From Taenia hydatigena (lineage: Eukaryota > Platyhelminthes > Cestoda > Cyclophyllidea > Taeniidae), in contig JADWOT020000180.1 in assembly GCA_036345935.2 (NCBI GenBank), positions 21,672 to 85,671 on the forward strand: 64,000 nucleotides of DNA. Direction: 5' to 3'. The notes beneath the pieces are model-generated. The model worked only from the letters and a program-made list of their open reading frames with translations. It ran no database searches and was not told where the DNA came from. Made by a program: the position numbers and the translations under genes. This document shows, piece by piece, positions 22,054 through 34,367 of this stretch. The stretch's first letter is position 1. Each line of letters opens with the position of its first letter.

Positions 22054-24130
22054 CAGACGAGACACGACTAGATCCGTTATATGACTAGGCAGCATTCTAA
22101 GTTACCCACTACTTACACAAAATATTTATTTCAGAGGCCCCTAGAGGGGTGCTTTATACACAAATCACATTTAAAGGCCACCTCACTTATCTGCTTTTAC
22201 CAATTGCTCCCCGTTACTTGATGCATGGTCACCTACTATACACTAGTTTGCTTATTTTGTGCCGACATGTAATTACCTATGGTACCACCATAATCACACA
22301 ACAAGTGTACAAATGGATTTTCCGGTAAAGTGCGACAACAAAGTGGAGTGCAAGGACTTCTCAAATAACAGTAAGAGTGGAGGCTGAAGTTAGCTTAGAA
22401 GAAGTCACAAGGCACTTTCGTTCTGTCTACTTCGCATGACTGGCCCCTCCGACCAATCATATTTGAATGTCAAAAGTGCTATCATTGAGTTCTCAAATCA
22501 GTTCCAACTGTGTGTTAACCTACCGTTATTTAGTGTGAGCTCTTCCCGAATCATTGGCAACGATACAAATTATTATCCTTTCATGTTAGTCTTTAGCAAA
22601 AAATGCTAATGCAGAGGAATTCAAGCCACTCCTTACCTATTAATTAAAGATTTACAAGCTCAACGCATCAACTTCAGTATGCTTGACTTTTATAAGCTCT
22701 GGAAATTATCCACAGAAGTAGCGGTAGACTGGATGAGAACGAAAACTAGTAAGCAAAGGCCAAGCTGATTGTAAGTGGACAGAGGAACTATAGAAGCGCC
22801 ACATAACACTTTTGCCAATGTACTGACCAAACCACGGAGAGTGAAGGGCATCACAAAGTTCGGGTACCTTTGCAACACACGCAATGCCCAATGACACGAG
22901 CTTGGTGCATTGGCTGGAAAGACTCTGAATGTTGGTTTTGGGATAGAGCGATTACCTTTATTAATGCGGCTTTCCAGCAAACATTGTTCTTTAAGCATAT
23001 TTCATTCCAGCGGCTTTCACCGGCCCACAGCCACTCATAAAACAGTCAATCGAGATTTACTAGCATACGCGGCATGCTTAGTCTATTCCACAGATGGTGC
23101 AGATGCCATGATGCAGACCAAATGAACTCGTTTGGTCAAAAATAGGACTAGCAAATGGAAAGAATTGAGTTACCTACTTATATTTACTTCATCGAGGGCA
23201 AAATGGAAGAAGTGACATTGCTGAAACGAAAGGCGTGCGCACAACCTTAAATAAGCCAATGGTAGGAAGTAACTTCAAGTGCGCACGGAGCACAGAGAAT
23301 AGTGCAAGCGGGATGGGCAACACTGGTAATGGGTGGGATCAGTAGCAGTAATAAACAACACGATGCAGCTGCCCAATCGAAGGGAAATTAAGCAATAGTG
23401 GGGATCACAATACGAGTTGTGGTGATTACAACGAAGAAACTCCTCATCACCATAACGCAAAGCTGTTGTGCACTACCTCATTTCACCAATACATATAAAA
23501 TGAGAAGTTGACACTCTGTTGAATGCTTCGGACGCTGCCAATACAGGTTGGTGCAGATGACGATGACTCACTTTAGAACCCTTAATTTTTGGTACAAGGT
23601 ATTTGAGACTGACAAACAAAACAAACTCGAATTGCAGACTATTAAGCTACGTGCTTTACTTTAAGTTTAGCGAGGTTAAAATGGATGCCGTGCATTTGTT
23701 TAATCAAAACTGTGCGCAGAACCTAAAGTTGGGGGTTGGATGAAATTTAATGCGCATGCACATGCAAATAACACTGACTTACGCCGCACATCGTAGCCTA
23801 GGAGCCCCGTGACGCTATAACTAACTTCCTATACCAGTTGATCACGCTTGAGGTCAAGAAGATGCACAAGCTTTGTAAGGGTCCACTCAACAAAGCACAT
23901 TTCATCCCGTGTCCCGTCTTTATACAAGATAATCATTAACTAGGCGACCTTTCTCTCTCCTACACTCACTGCCTTAAAAAGTTTTTCTTGCGCATCTCAA
24001 ACCCTATGCAAACACAAGGGAGGTCTCGACAGGCTTCATTTTGGCTACGTTTAGCAAAAGAGCATGGAAAGGTGGTGTAAGAGGGACACCGGTGTCCAAC
24101 GTAACTCTGAATGCGAATCTATTTGGAAAT
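22054..24130 (+). repeat. Repeat unit A, longest copy
   Basis: It starts at CAGACGAGACACGAC, matched by CAGACGAGAAACGAC at 26,949. It continues through GGAAATTATCCACAGAAG at 22,701, a block at 23,270-23,570 shared with 27,840-28,140, and the MDAV frame, to GGTGGTGTAA near 24,075, which is matched at 58,080. Positions about 22,905-23,230 look specific to this copy and contain a 7-bp-arm hairpin at 23,116-23,137. Unit B follows after about 460 bp. Confidence 0.8.
23681..23743 (+). other. Small conserved ATG frame (MDAV) in unit A
   Basis: A frame of 20 codons beginning MDAVHLF and ending TGA, preceded by AGCGAGGTTAAA. It is the counterpart of 14,247-14,321 (minus) and 27,737-27,805. In the 26.9 kb copy the block lies earlier in the unit than it does here, so the block itself seems to occur at two positions in the full unit. 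Confidence 0.25.
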
Positions 24131-24594
24131 CTAAAAATGAAAATGACATTGTATTGCACTTACACAAGAGTTAGTAATGGAGCGAGTAATAAAAATGATG
24201 GCCGAGGCAACAACTGAATTTGACAAGTTTGGTTATCTAACCCCGTAGGTGTGATTGTGGGCAAGGATTACACAATTCCGAAGTTCGGTTATGGCAACCC
24301 TTATGTTTTGACTGAGACAAACAGGTGGACGTCGTGATTGCGCAATCTTCATCCTGATGTAACAAAAGGAAGCAGTGTGTTGACAGTGAGATGTGGTCAG
24401 TCCAATCACTCGCAATGGGCTTGAATTGCACAAGCCTTAACATCGTTATCACACAGAACACCTACGTTGGCATCTCATGCCAATCGCAAATTCTCTTTAC
24501 CAGTCGCTTGATTTTCTCTCCTAATCATGCTTGTTTAATCTTCTCTTTTCAATTTCCACTGATCAGGCTTTCGTGAGATCCGGTTTCATTCATT
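24131..24594. other. Spacer between A and B
   Basis: No gene seen. In the 57-58 kb copy A and B are almost contiguous, so this segment is either an insertion here or a deletion there. Confidence 0.45.
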
Positions 24595-26330
24595 CAACTT
24601 GATTTAAGCGGATAATAGTCCACAGCGTCAAGTTGTTCAATTTTTATTTGAAACAACATTAAAAATATGCGGACTTTGAATTCGGTTAGAGATTAAACTA
24701 ACATCAAAATAAGGAATTGGAATAATGCAAAATATACATGCGCAAATAACACACACCAAATGTGGTAAATGGCGGGTCCTGTTGGACAGGCATCACCTAC
24801 CTGACATGCAACGACAGCGGATAGTTCTGGAATTGGTGTTATAATCAGGCGCTGATAACTGGTGAATGGTGGCGGGTTCTGTTCACCTTACGGCTGGTCC
24901 TTCCTATTTCAACTGGCCACAGTATTTTGAGATTCATTGAATCATAATTGCGGCAGAAACTTGCAATTGTCTTTGCACGAGTGATCCGAAGACCACTCGC
25001 AATAGCAAAAGTTTGTTCAAGGCACCGCAGTGTTCTGAGAGCAGAGCAGAGGCATAACGTGTAATTCGACAATACGAACTAAGTAATCAGTGCAAAGTGC
25101 ATGTGAAGTAGTAATGAAAAAGAAGCGATTCTTTTCTTCCAAGAATTCGCTATCTCCTAATAATATTTTAATGTACGGCCTTGAGCGGCTTCTTTTTTTG
25201 TTTTTAAAGCACTTATATCAGCGATGCTGCAAGCTGACGGCTCACATTCGCAAGTTGTTTTGGAGTCCGCACGCCACCTTGCCACCATGGCGTTCCATCG
25301 TTAAGAGAGCATGAGCATTGGTGGTTTAAGTGAGAGTTGGTAGTGCAGTGGTCGACCACTCCATTGAGCTATCATATTCTCCCCGTACAACTACCAGCAG
25401 GATGTGACGAAGTTGGCAGTACCTTACTCATCTGCAGTCACAGTCACATTTGATAGCAAGCCAGTCAATTTGAATTAGCTGTAGGCCAAATCGTTAAATG
25501 ACTGACTAGCCGAGCCACCCACCTGAACAGCTAAACTCATAACTGATCAGCAGCTCTAATGGGCTTATTTATTGGCACAGTAAGGTGTTAGAGGCAGTGC
25601 TTTCCTTTTTACATCCTCTGAGGATGCATACCAAGCACCAACAGCACCAAGATTTAAGACCGCGTAACACAATCGTTCGTTTGAAATGAACCATGGGCAC
25701 ACTTGGAGACTAGACAAGCACTGTCAGCCTCTCAGACAGTGATGATGTGCGTTCGGTTTTTTACAAAAACGGCGAGTCGCAACGTTGAGCGGTTTTGGTG
25801 TTGGGCACTTTTTAGCAGAATGGCCCGTGCTCCCCAAGCGTGACATATAGGCAACCACAGAATCGTTCAGAGAACGGGGCATATTTTGTAATTGAGCGAT
25901 TGCATTGTATATCGTAAGGATAGTGTGCATGAAGACGATGAGGTCTACATGTGTGTGCGTGATTGCACAACCCTTCCACAACCATCACCTCTCAATACCA
26001 GTACTGCTCCACGTCACGAATGCGTAACACAACTTTCAACCAATGCGCTACATCAGACTTTGCTGAACTCATTCTTTCTTCGCAGATGGAGCGAAAAATC
26101 ATTAATATTTGCTGTTTTGTCAATTGATCCTTCATCTAGACGGTTTACTTCTTGTGGATGAGGTGATGTATGAATGAGTGGATGCTAAATGAGTGACTGT
26201 TGCATAATTGACTCAACGAAAGGAATTAGATCATTTAGTTTGGTCTCAACATAGTACCGCTCCCAAACATTTTGAATTGGTTGACGTCAAGGTAGTAAAG
26301 AACTGGAACCCGTGTAGTTAGGCAGGGTAG
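24595..26330 (+). repeat. Repeat unit B, internally deleted copy
   Basis: The left part (24,595-25,240) matches 1-640 and 58,130-58,450. At about 25,245 it jumps to sequence matching 61,655 onward and continues to match up to 62,720. The missing interval, about 3.2 kb in the long copy, is exactly the part with the coding-like frames. The right part has the acceptor-like GCAG-ATGGAGC at 26,085. Confidence 0.8.
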
Positions 26331-26945
26331 ATATCTTGTTCTCATACCCCCCTAAATTAATCCTTTTATTCTTCGTTGCACCTTTTTTTCCTATTTATTC
26401 ATCTATTCACCACAGAAGTCTCCTTGCCTTCTCTTCCTCATTTACAGCACCTATTTCTTCCTTCTCCTCTATTGTCACACACGCACCAGATAGCAGCAAA
26501 ATGAAGTCCTCCTCCTCAACAAGGAAGAAGTTAGGGTTGGCAGCCGCGTAGGTCCCACTCACACTATTCCCTTGCCATGCAGCCTGTGCTGCTTACGTCT
26601 CTCTTTACATTTCTTTATTTGCCTCATTTATATTTCTCCCTTCAACTGACTTTACCTTCCAGAAAATTTTAATCTTGTTCCTCAATTTACATCTCTTTTT
26701 GGCACACTAGATAAGTTACTTACCTTCTCTTACTTACACTCTCCGGGTGGTAGTTGTAGTGGGTACCTCCAGTATTTACCCCTTTTATTTCTTTTCAGCC
26801 CGCTCGACCACATGCACCTACTACTACCACGCATTCAAAGTCGGTTTGATTTACTAAGAGGATGTAAATACGTTAACAACAAACAGAGGCTGCCCATCAT
26901 CAAGGTTCTTTGGTTGCACTCCCGCGTCTTATCAGAGAAGTAAAA
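26331..26945. other. Pyrimidine-rich stretch
   Basis: The plus strand is rich in C and T from 26,340 to about 26,700, with an acceptor-like TTTATTTCTTTTCAG near 26,800. The segment 26,790-26,830 weakly resembles 30,765-30,800 of unit D. No gene seen. Confidence 0.4.
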
Positions 26946-26947
26946 TG

Positions 26948-28235
26948 TCAGACGAGAAACGACCAGATCAGTCATACGACTAAGCAGCACTCTGATTTAT
27001 CCGCTTGCACTTCTGAGGCCCTTGGAGGGGCCGTTAAAGTGAGCAATAGGTTCTCTCGCGCATGCAAAATAAGAATGGTAAGAAAGCGTCAAAGAGTTGC
27101 GCTTTAGGCCTAAAGCGCATTTGAAGTCCACCTCACTTGTTTGCTTGTACCAAATATTCCACCATCACTTGTTGCATGGTCACCCACCGTACGCTAGTGT
27201 GATTATTTTGTGACAACATGTAATTGCCACACGCCAAGTGTGTAGATGACTATTTAGGTAAAGTGCAGAAACCAAGTGAAGCACAGGGACTTTGAAAACA
27301 GTAAATGGGAGTAAAGACTGAAGGTGCCTGAAGAGAAGTCATGAGGCACTTTTGCTCAGTCTACTTCTCATGACTGACCTCTTTAATTAATTACCTATAA
27401 ATGTCGAAAATATTGTCATTGTGTTCTCAAATCACTTCCACTTCAACCCTATTGCACGTAAACTTGCCGTTATTTAGTGTGAGCACTTCCCGAGCCTATG
27501 ATAACGATGCAAATAAATATTGCTTTTGCTAATCCTAAACAGGAAATGATGGTGTGGGGAAAATCAGGCCTTTCATCACCAAATAAGGAAAAAATTATAA
27601 GCCCAATGCATAAACCTCAGTAAGCTTGGCTTTTTCAAACGAAGGAAATTATCCACAGAAGCAGCGGTTGGTTGGTAAAGGACACAAACTAGTAAGCAAA
27701 AGCTACCTACTTAGTCCTAAGATCAGAGGAGTTAAAATGGATGCCGTGACTTTATTTAAACAAAAGCGTGAGCATAACCTTGATTCGGAGGTTGAGAGGA
27801 GGTGAATTTAAGTGCGCATTTGTGTGTACGAAACACAGAAAATGGTGCAAGCAGGATGGGCAACACCGGTAAAATGAAAGGTCCGCAGCATTGTCAATAA
27901 ACATGATGCAGCCATTCAATCGAAGGGAAAGACAATGGATGGTAGAAAGTCAAGCAATGGTGGGAGTCGCAATGCAATTTTTGGTGACTACATTGGAGAA
28001 GATCAGTTTGCCTTGATTGTCTAAACTCATCATCATTTCAAACACTGACGCAGAACTATGGTGCGCACCTCACTTCATCTATACATAAAAAATGAAGAGC
28101 AAACACTTTGTTAAACGCTTCAGAAGCCATTAACGAATGTTGGCGTTGATGACGTAGTCACTAAGGGTCCTTTGATCAATAGCACAAGGTCTTCGAGGCT
28201 GATAGCCAAAACAGACTCGAAATACGAGCTACACT
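26948..28235 (+). repeat. Repeat unit A, shorter copy
   Basis: Matches 22,054-23,600 with several internal deletions and passes directly into unit B at about 28,235. The MDAV frame occurs at 27,737-27,805 (22 codons, ends TGA), upstream of the 27,840-28,140 block instead of downstream of it as in the 22 kb copy. Confidence 0.8.
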
Positions 28236-28790
28236 TGCTCAAATGGCAAGTTCAAAGTGCAGTAAACAACGGGATCTGTTAGACGAGCATCTCCAACCTG
28301 ACAAATAACGATGGTGGATAGTTCTAGGATTGTGGTTATAATCGAGCGTAGATAACTGGTGAATTCTGGTGGGTCCTGCTTACCTTACGAATAACCCTTC
28401 CTATTTCAACTGAACACAGTATTCGATATCCATTGACTCGCATTTGCAACGGCATTTTGCAATATTCTTTACACGAATGATCTAAGGACCACTCGTAAGG
28501 GCATACGTTTGTTCAAGGCATCACAGTGTTCTGAAGACAGCGCAAATGCATAATGTGCAATATGACAATATGGACTAAGGATATGGCCAGGGAGTCACAG
28601 TTCAAAGTGCATGTGACTTCCTGAGCATTTGTGGCGATACCGTTAGCCTACATTAAAATATCAATCTACTGCATAACATGGCTCCATTCTTCTGTATTTT
28701 GAGGTGCCGATATCAGCGTTGCCTCAGATTAACGAAACATACTGAAGGCTAAAGTAAGATTTGTCGAGCATCCTAAGATGCGCTAATTTA
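28236..28790 (+). repeat. Repeat unit B, 5' fragment
   Basis: Matches 180-670 and 24,770-25,240 and ends near the GGCTAAAGTAAG and TCGAGCAT boxes. The rest of B is absent, so the copy is truncated at its 3' side about where the deleted copy at 25,245 also breaks. Confidence 0.75.
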
Positions 28791-29695
28791 GCGCAGCTAC
28801 CAACTCCGTTTTTTGTTTTCGATTTGCCAATTGGCCATTTTGAATGTTATTGGCTTTGTCTTAGCAGATTGCTTGTCAGTATTTTGGTTTTATCGTTTGC
28901 TGTGTGACAGGCGCGGTTATGGTTGGCGAGATCCCTTTTGTTGAGAAATGGTTGCTACGAAATCTATTGCATTATGATTGTTTTACCGCGCTGTAAAGAT
29001 TTCTTTTTCTTTGTAATAAGCGTAAGACACGGGCATTTTAACTCAGGTCTCTTTTAGGCATGCTCTGTTTTTCTGTCACCTTTCGATTGTTTAGTACAAT
29101 TGGCTGCTTAGTCTTCGCTTCAAATTTTCCGAATTCCAACTCAAAAGGGCTTTGGTTCTGCCTTAGCATATCGCTCTACTAGCAGCCTTCAGATAGTGTG
29201 TATTGCTATAAGGGATCGGTACTGAACCCATTCCCTTTCTCCTTTCCCCTAGGCTTCCAATGAAACGAAGATATGGTGGGGAATAAGGAACTGAAACTCT
29301 CCCCTTCGTTGAAAAAAAAAGGATTTGGCTGGCTATCAGTCTGTCATCGTCTACCGTCGCCGATGTGTGTGTAGCCTTAATGTTATATACATGTTGTCGT
29401 CTCCAGTTAGCCTCCTTTGATAAGGTAGATGCAGCGAGCTTCGGACAGAAGGCGAAACTGATGTTCCGTCGCAGAATTCTTAAACACAGAGGCATGCCTC
29501 TGGAGAGAGCAGGGTATGAACTAACTGTGCTCGTGTTAAGTTCCCCTTCTAGTGTCCTCCTCAGTGGTTGAGCTGGTTGTGCGTTGCTGCGCTATGCTGG
29601 CTGACTGTCACTCGTGGATGGTGTTTGGGTAAGTAGGATGATTAATAAGTACCTTCGTCTGCTGCTTATGCCAATGGTTGAAGCTGTCTATTTGA
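28791..29695. other. Unassigned stretch before unit D
   Basis: No gene or repeat partner recognised. The overlapping frames at 29,163-29,571 are of chance length. Confidence 0.45.
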
Positions 29696-29699
29696 TCTC

Positions 29700-32130
29700 G
29701 AAACGGACTGTGCTATCAACGCCGTTTTGTTTTCTTCGTTGAGAGGGAAGCAGTTGATCAGCGTCTACCTACTGCTTGCCTCACTGTTGCTTTCTTAGAT
29801 ATTTTGCGATTGTGTGTATATGAACGTGCCTGAGGTGTTTTCAGTATTAGATGGAGAAGTGATCCTCTAGCGCATGTAGTTCTTGTACAAGGTAATTCGT
29901 GCAACTACACCCCGTCGATTGTCACAGCAGGCTGTTTGGGTGCCTTTGTGAACCAATAGACTATGCAAATTGTTGATGTTGTTGCTGCGTTTAAAAGAGA
30001 ACATCTGACTCATATTTGCCTACCATTCGCCATGTTGCTGGCAAAAGCCCTTTGCTCTCTCTCTCCTTCTCTATGCACTGTGTCTCTATCCGCTTATCCA
30101 GCTATCCACCTATACAGCGACCTATCTGTCTACCCGTGAGTCTATTGATGCATCTATTCAACTCAGTACTACCTCTCTCACAATCCATCCATCCTCTCAC
30201 TCCATTTTACTTTGGCGGGTGTACAATGTGTGTCCTCAGAATGTATACGCCATCCATCAGTCTACTTTTCCCACGGGCTTTTCGAAAGTGCTGCATTCTC
30301 GAGAGTTAGGAGTGCTTAAACTTTGGGTTTCCTAAGATAGGCACATTGTTTACTCTCCTTTTCACTTTTCATTTTTTACCGTACACTCCCTAACTGCCTT
30401 CGTCGCAGGTGTTTCTAGTGTCCAGCTCTGCTGTTGCTACAGCTAAAAGCACCTCAACAGTCATGGAGTGTGCTATTTAATGTTGAGGGACATTTCAATT
30501 CCTTTTTTTACCCTTCTCTTCTTTCTCTTATCTTTTCCAGCTACTCTTCATTTCCACCCCTGGCACCCATATCGATTGACTTTGAGTGCTTTCATCGCTG
30601 AGTCGGTGGCATGTGTGTGGGTGGAAGAGTCTTGTCGAGACATTAAAAACCGCCTCGATGTAAGCACAGCCTTAAGTGACGGTGCGTTTTGAGCGTCTTA
30701 TGTTCCTGTTCTCCCTTTCCGTTACCCTTGATTGGCCTGTTTTTGTCTTCGCCTCATCCTCCAGCGGGCTCACCACCTGCACCTTAGTCATATGATGATG
30801 TCTCGACGGTCTTTGTGTGCTTTTTTCTGTATAGCAGCCTCACCCAGAGGTAGTGGTTGCATTGGCTAAGTAATCCACAGCCTCAATCTTCTAGCAGAAA
30901 CCACAACCTTAATTGTCTTTGATCGTCCTTATTGCTTTGAATCCAAACAATAGTTTCGCTAACACCGACCTAATGATAAAAAGTATACGCTGTACGTGAC
31001 AACAAAAAGCAGTTCCTCTCAGGAGAATGGAAGCCGTAATGTAGACGCCCAAGAGTAACCAGTAAGAGAGCCGCGGTCGGAGAAATAACGAACACTGGCA
31101 TGACTAGTACAGCTGCCACCTTGTCCAGAGGCACCAACTCAGGTGAAGCATTTGGAAGCAGGAAGCCTCATTAATCCTCGAAAGAAGTAACCGCACTCGT
31201 GCCTCCGCCTTCTGCTACTAGATTGCCCAACCGTAACGATGAGTGGCGTTGATAAGGATACGACTGTAGCAATAAGCCTCGCATCCTCCCAGTGCTACGC
31301 TTCGATGACTATTACGAGGTCCCATTCTGTAGAGGGGTAGACAATATCTACTCTATGGACCCCATGCAAATGGCATATGCACACACATCACCTCCCACTA
31401 AACGTGTGTTCGTCATGGCATAGTTCAGTCCTCCTGTGGAATGATGAAGATATCACGTTGCTTGGTAAAGGTAGGTTCAATGTATTCGCGAAAATAAAAA
31501 GGTGCTGACAACCGTCTATTTCTAAAAGAGAAGGAACAAGTATGCTCCTCCAGTATAATAAAAGCCCCACAAAATTATCAAAACTGGATGCGTAAGGTTA
31601 CAACCATATACACGGGCTCTCAACTCGGACTTAAAATGATTTTCATCTTCTACTGCAATGACATCCAGTCGAAAGTTATCTGACAACTTCACACATCGAC
31701 TAGACTAGAAACATGCGAGGACATTGAAACAATCCCTTTTAGTGTTATCTTGAGTCGGGAAAGTAAAGGCACTTTTTAGATAGCTTCCCTTCAACCGCTT
31801 GTAAAACTAACTACAAGCGCAGTCGAGCTAACCAGCCAAAAATTTGACCATGACTCTGGAGGCATTAGCGGCGCGATTAATAAAAATATAAAGGTGATAA
31901 CGGAAAGCTATAAAAAGATGTCAAATAAAATAAAAGCTACATTAAATCGCAAGCTAATGTGCGTTCCAGCGGGCTTTGCAACAAACATTGTCACAAGCAA
32001 AATCTTAAAAATAAGTGAGACATGCCAATGCATGAACGCAGCAATTTCGTGTCCTTTATCAAATCACGCAGTTTTAGTTTATGATTCTCGTAATGTCATT
32101 TTTACTCATGCTTGTTACGTGATTTACTTT
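29700..32130 (+). repeat. Repeat unit D, longest copy
   Basis: Aligns with the reverse complement of 18,790-20,850 and directly with 20,870-21,610. The middle (30,000-30,700) is pyrimidine-rich. A polypyrimidine-TAG box (GCTTGCCTCACTGT...TTAG) near 29,780-29,800 is kept in both long copies. A conserved frame fragment near 31,795-31,880 (LVKL-x3-A, then INK or IDK) has counterparts at 21,285 and 18,770-18,840. No enzyme motif is seen. Confidence 0.8.
31309..31521 (-). pseudogene. Decayed terminal-exon-like block, unit D
   Basis: On the minus strand an intact acceptor (TGTTCCTTCTCTTTTAG) is followed by 213 bp ending in TAATAG, the same length as 19,105-19,317. The RLSAPFYFRE and TKQRDI frame ends at a TGA at 31,425. 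The GLN-x2-MT-x-TR frame continues to the double stop but contains internal stops. Broken frames in both candidate readings mark it as non-functional. Confidence 0.35.
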
Positions 32131-32389
32131 GCATTTTGACCCCTAAATTTACCCAAAAGAGCAAAATGAGAATGGAAACCCTTGGGTACTACGCTATAGA
32201 GGTATTCGAATCGCCTCTAGAGAATTTGTAAGCGCCCTGGCATTGCCGAACCATTTATTTATTTGTGTTACTTTTCACGGTGGAGACAGACTCATATGCG
32301 CAAACGCATCAGCCTCCTAACAGCAAACATTTTTGACTTAAAGGCACCAACGTTTTCTTCTTGCTATACTTTGTGTTGGTTTCGTAATT

Positions 32390-32720
32390 AGCAGTTGTTG
32401 TTACTTAAAATGGGCAATCACTCCATCGCGTCACATATATGTGACACGAGTCTTTTCTTAGAAAATAATGATCGGTAATGCTAAATTGCGCTACAGAAGC
32501 ATTTAAAAACATTAATATAAAGATCTAAGCAACGGTCAATTAATTGTGCTGGCAGTACTTTCCTAAACCAAGTTTACTATGTAGTCACACCTTATTGTAC
32601 GAGTGCGAAATCACCTGTCTCTCTGCGGATAGTAGTTCTGCCTTGGTGGCACAACCTAGCGACGGGCTAGTGGCTGTTTTCTACCTCTGTGCCTCAAAGG
32701 AACCGGTCATGAGATTTTAG
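32390..32720 (+). repeat. Repeat F, copy 1
   Basis: Related to 41,480-41,850: both contain CTTAAAATGGGCAAT, a GTCACAT box, an ATCGGT box, and end with GAACCGGTCAT. It contains the perfect 16-bp palindrome GTCACATATATGTGAC at 32,430-32,445. Confidence 0.65.
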
Positions 32721-33702
32721 CGACCCTATGGGCAGAATGGACAAAATTAACGGAGCTGTTTGAGTGGTCGCACTGTAGTCCATTGTTCACATCAATACAT
32801 CTTTCATTAATTATTAACAAGCTTACTTCTTCTAAGTACCCCCGCTGCGTTACTATTGGTTCTACAAATGGAAGGAGTGATCAAATGGCCACATGAGTGG
32901 GGCGGCATGCGTTTCAGGAGTCACGATTAGGAAAACTGATAAAACTCGGGCCTCAACCGCAAGGAATTCAGTCTACACTGTAAAGTTCTTGAGAATCTGT
33001 GAGGGTCTGAACTGTTCAATTGCCACACGAAGACCTCACTCAAGATGGGAGGGTAGAGACATCCGCAGAGTGTCCCCTAGGCGCCAGTATCATGTCTGCC
33101 GTCCAGCCGTCCATCAATCTGTCAATCCAATGAACCTGGTTAACCTTTTAGTCTCCTACTTAGTTCAGCTTGATTAAAGTGCCAAGTCGAAAACGAAGTT
33201 GTGGGTGGAGGAAGCAGACCACTCCAGCAGGATGCCTTAGAGTGGTGGTGCATTCTTGAAGAACAAGACCAATCTTCCTACTTTCAAGTCAGAGTTTTGT
33301 TCATAACTTTAATGCTGCAATTTAATATTGGCATGCTATAACATTATTACGTCAAGTGAACTCTCACGTCACACAAATGTGACAAGCAAAATATATCAAT
33401 TTTTAATGGCTGGTACTGATACTGCCATGCTCATAAGCATCATGTAAATCATCATTGTCCAAACAGCAGATTAATACTAAAGATTGTTAATGATTACTTT
33501 GCTATGGTAAAAAATGGTGAAGTGATTTGGTCTAAAAGTGTTTGGTTTGGGGATGCATTGTGTCTATTGACAAAATGTAACGTGACTAACACATTGACGA
33601 ACAGCCGCACTTAACATCTGTAGGAATTATCAACTGCCGAACAAGAAGTCGGTTAAGATTTCGCACTTTTTTCTCAGCTTGCAACTCGACTTCTTTCTCA
33701 CT

Positions 33703-33741
33703 CAGCAATCCAGTGTCAGTCAACACCACGCTGGATTGCTG
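33703..33741. other. Long-stem hairpin
   Basis: CAGCAATCCAGTGT and its complement ACGCTGGATTGCTG (one G-T pair) form a 14-bp stem with an 11-base loop. I see no second copy in the window. It could be a snap-back of a small inverted duplication or a structured RNA; the flanks do not decide. Confidence 0.75.
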
Positions 33742-33939
33742 ATGCCGCTGCAAGTAGATGTAGGCCTGTAGAGGCGCATGAGTGCATCATCAACAGTGTT
33801 TGTCAAGTCGCACTATAATAATTTAAGCTTCCCCTTTTGTGAAATGCTAGTCCTACTACCGTGCGAATTGCCTTCTCAGGAAAGCCTCCTACCATAATTA
33901 GCCAATCGGTGAAACACAAGATTACGTCACTCCAGCAGT

Positions 33940-34300
33940 CAGTCGTCCGACCCATGGCCAGTGCATGTACTCTACATTCGCATCACCTAGTTTAACAGTG
34001 TATACTTGAGGTCATTTTGATTGCAGGCTACGAATTACAGCAGTTATGCGACTTCGATGGTGATACGTCGCATGCCTGCCACGTTTCATCCCGCGATGTG
34101 GTCAAAGCAATTGCCTTCGCATTTAAAACTGCGTTACACCGTAGCTAAAGCCACGTTGGCGCGCAAACCGAGGGTAAATTCTTGAGTGGACTTGCAGCTG
34201 CAATTGTCGCTCCTTCGCTTGCCATCCGCTGTCACGAAACTCAAAGGCTCACAATGCTCGCGATTGACAAAAATCGGGTAGTGTGAGGAGATAAATTAAA
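33940..34300 (-). repeat. Repeat G, inverted copy
   Basis: Reverse complement matches 7,610-7,985. The plus strand keeps the reading HETQRLTMLAIDKNRVV before a stop near 34,287, equivalent to the minus-strand reading at 7,615-7,680. Confidence 0.65.
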
Positions 34301-34367
34301 ACAATGAGTGATTCATGGTTTAATACTTAAACATAGATTAATAAAGAGCACTGATTAGATGCTGGAG

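Larger units (their letters stand above)
32131..33939. other. Mostly unassigned stretch between D and G
   Basis: Apart from repeat F and two palindromes listed separately I see no gene. The 94-codon frame at 32,893-33,177 is within chance length. Confidence 0.45.

Noticed and set aside
22706..22714. TTATCCACA, identical to a bacterial DnaA box, repeated in unit A copies
   Set aside because: It is part of the conserved repeat sequence in a eukaryotic context; no cluster or AT-rich origin structure accompanies it.
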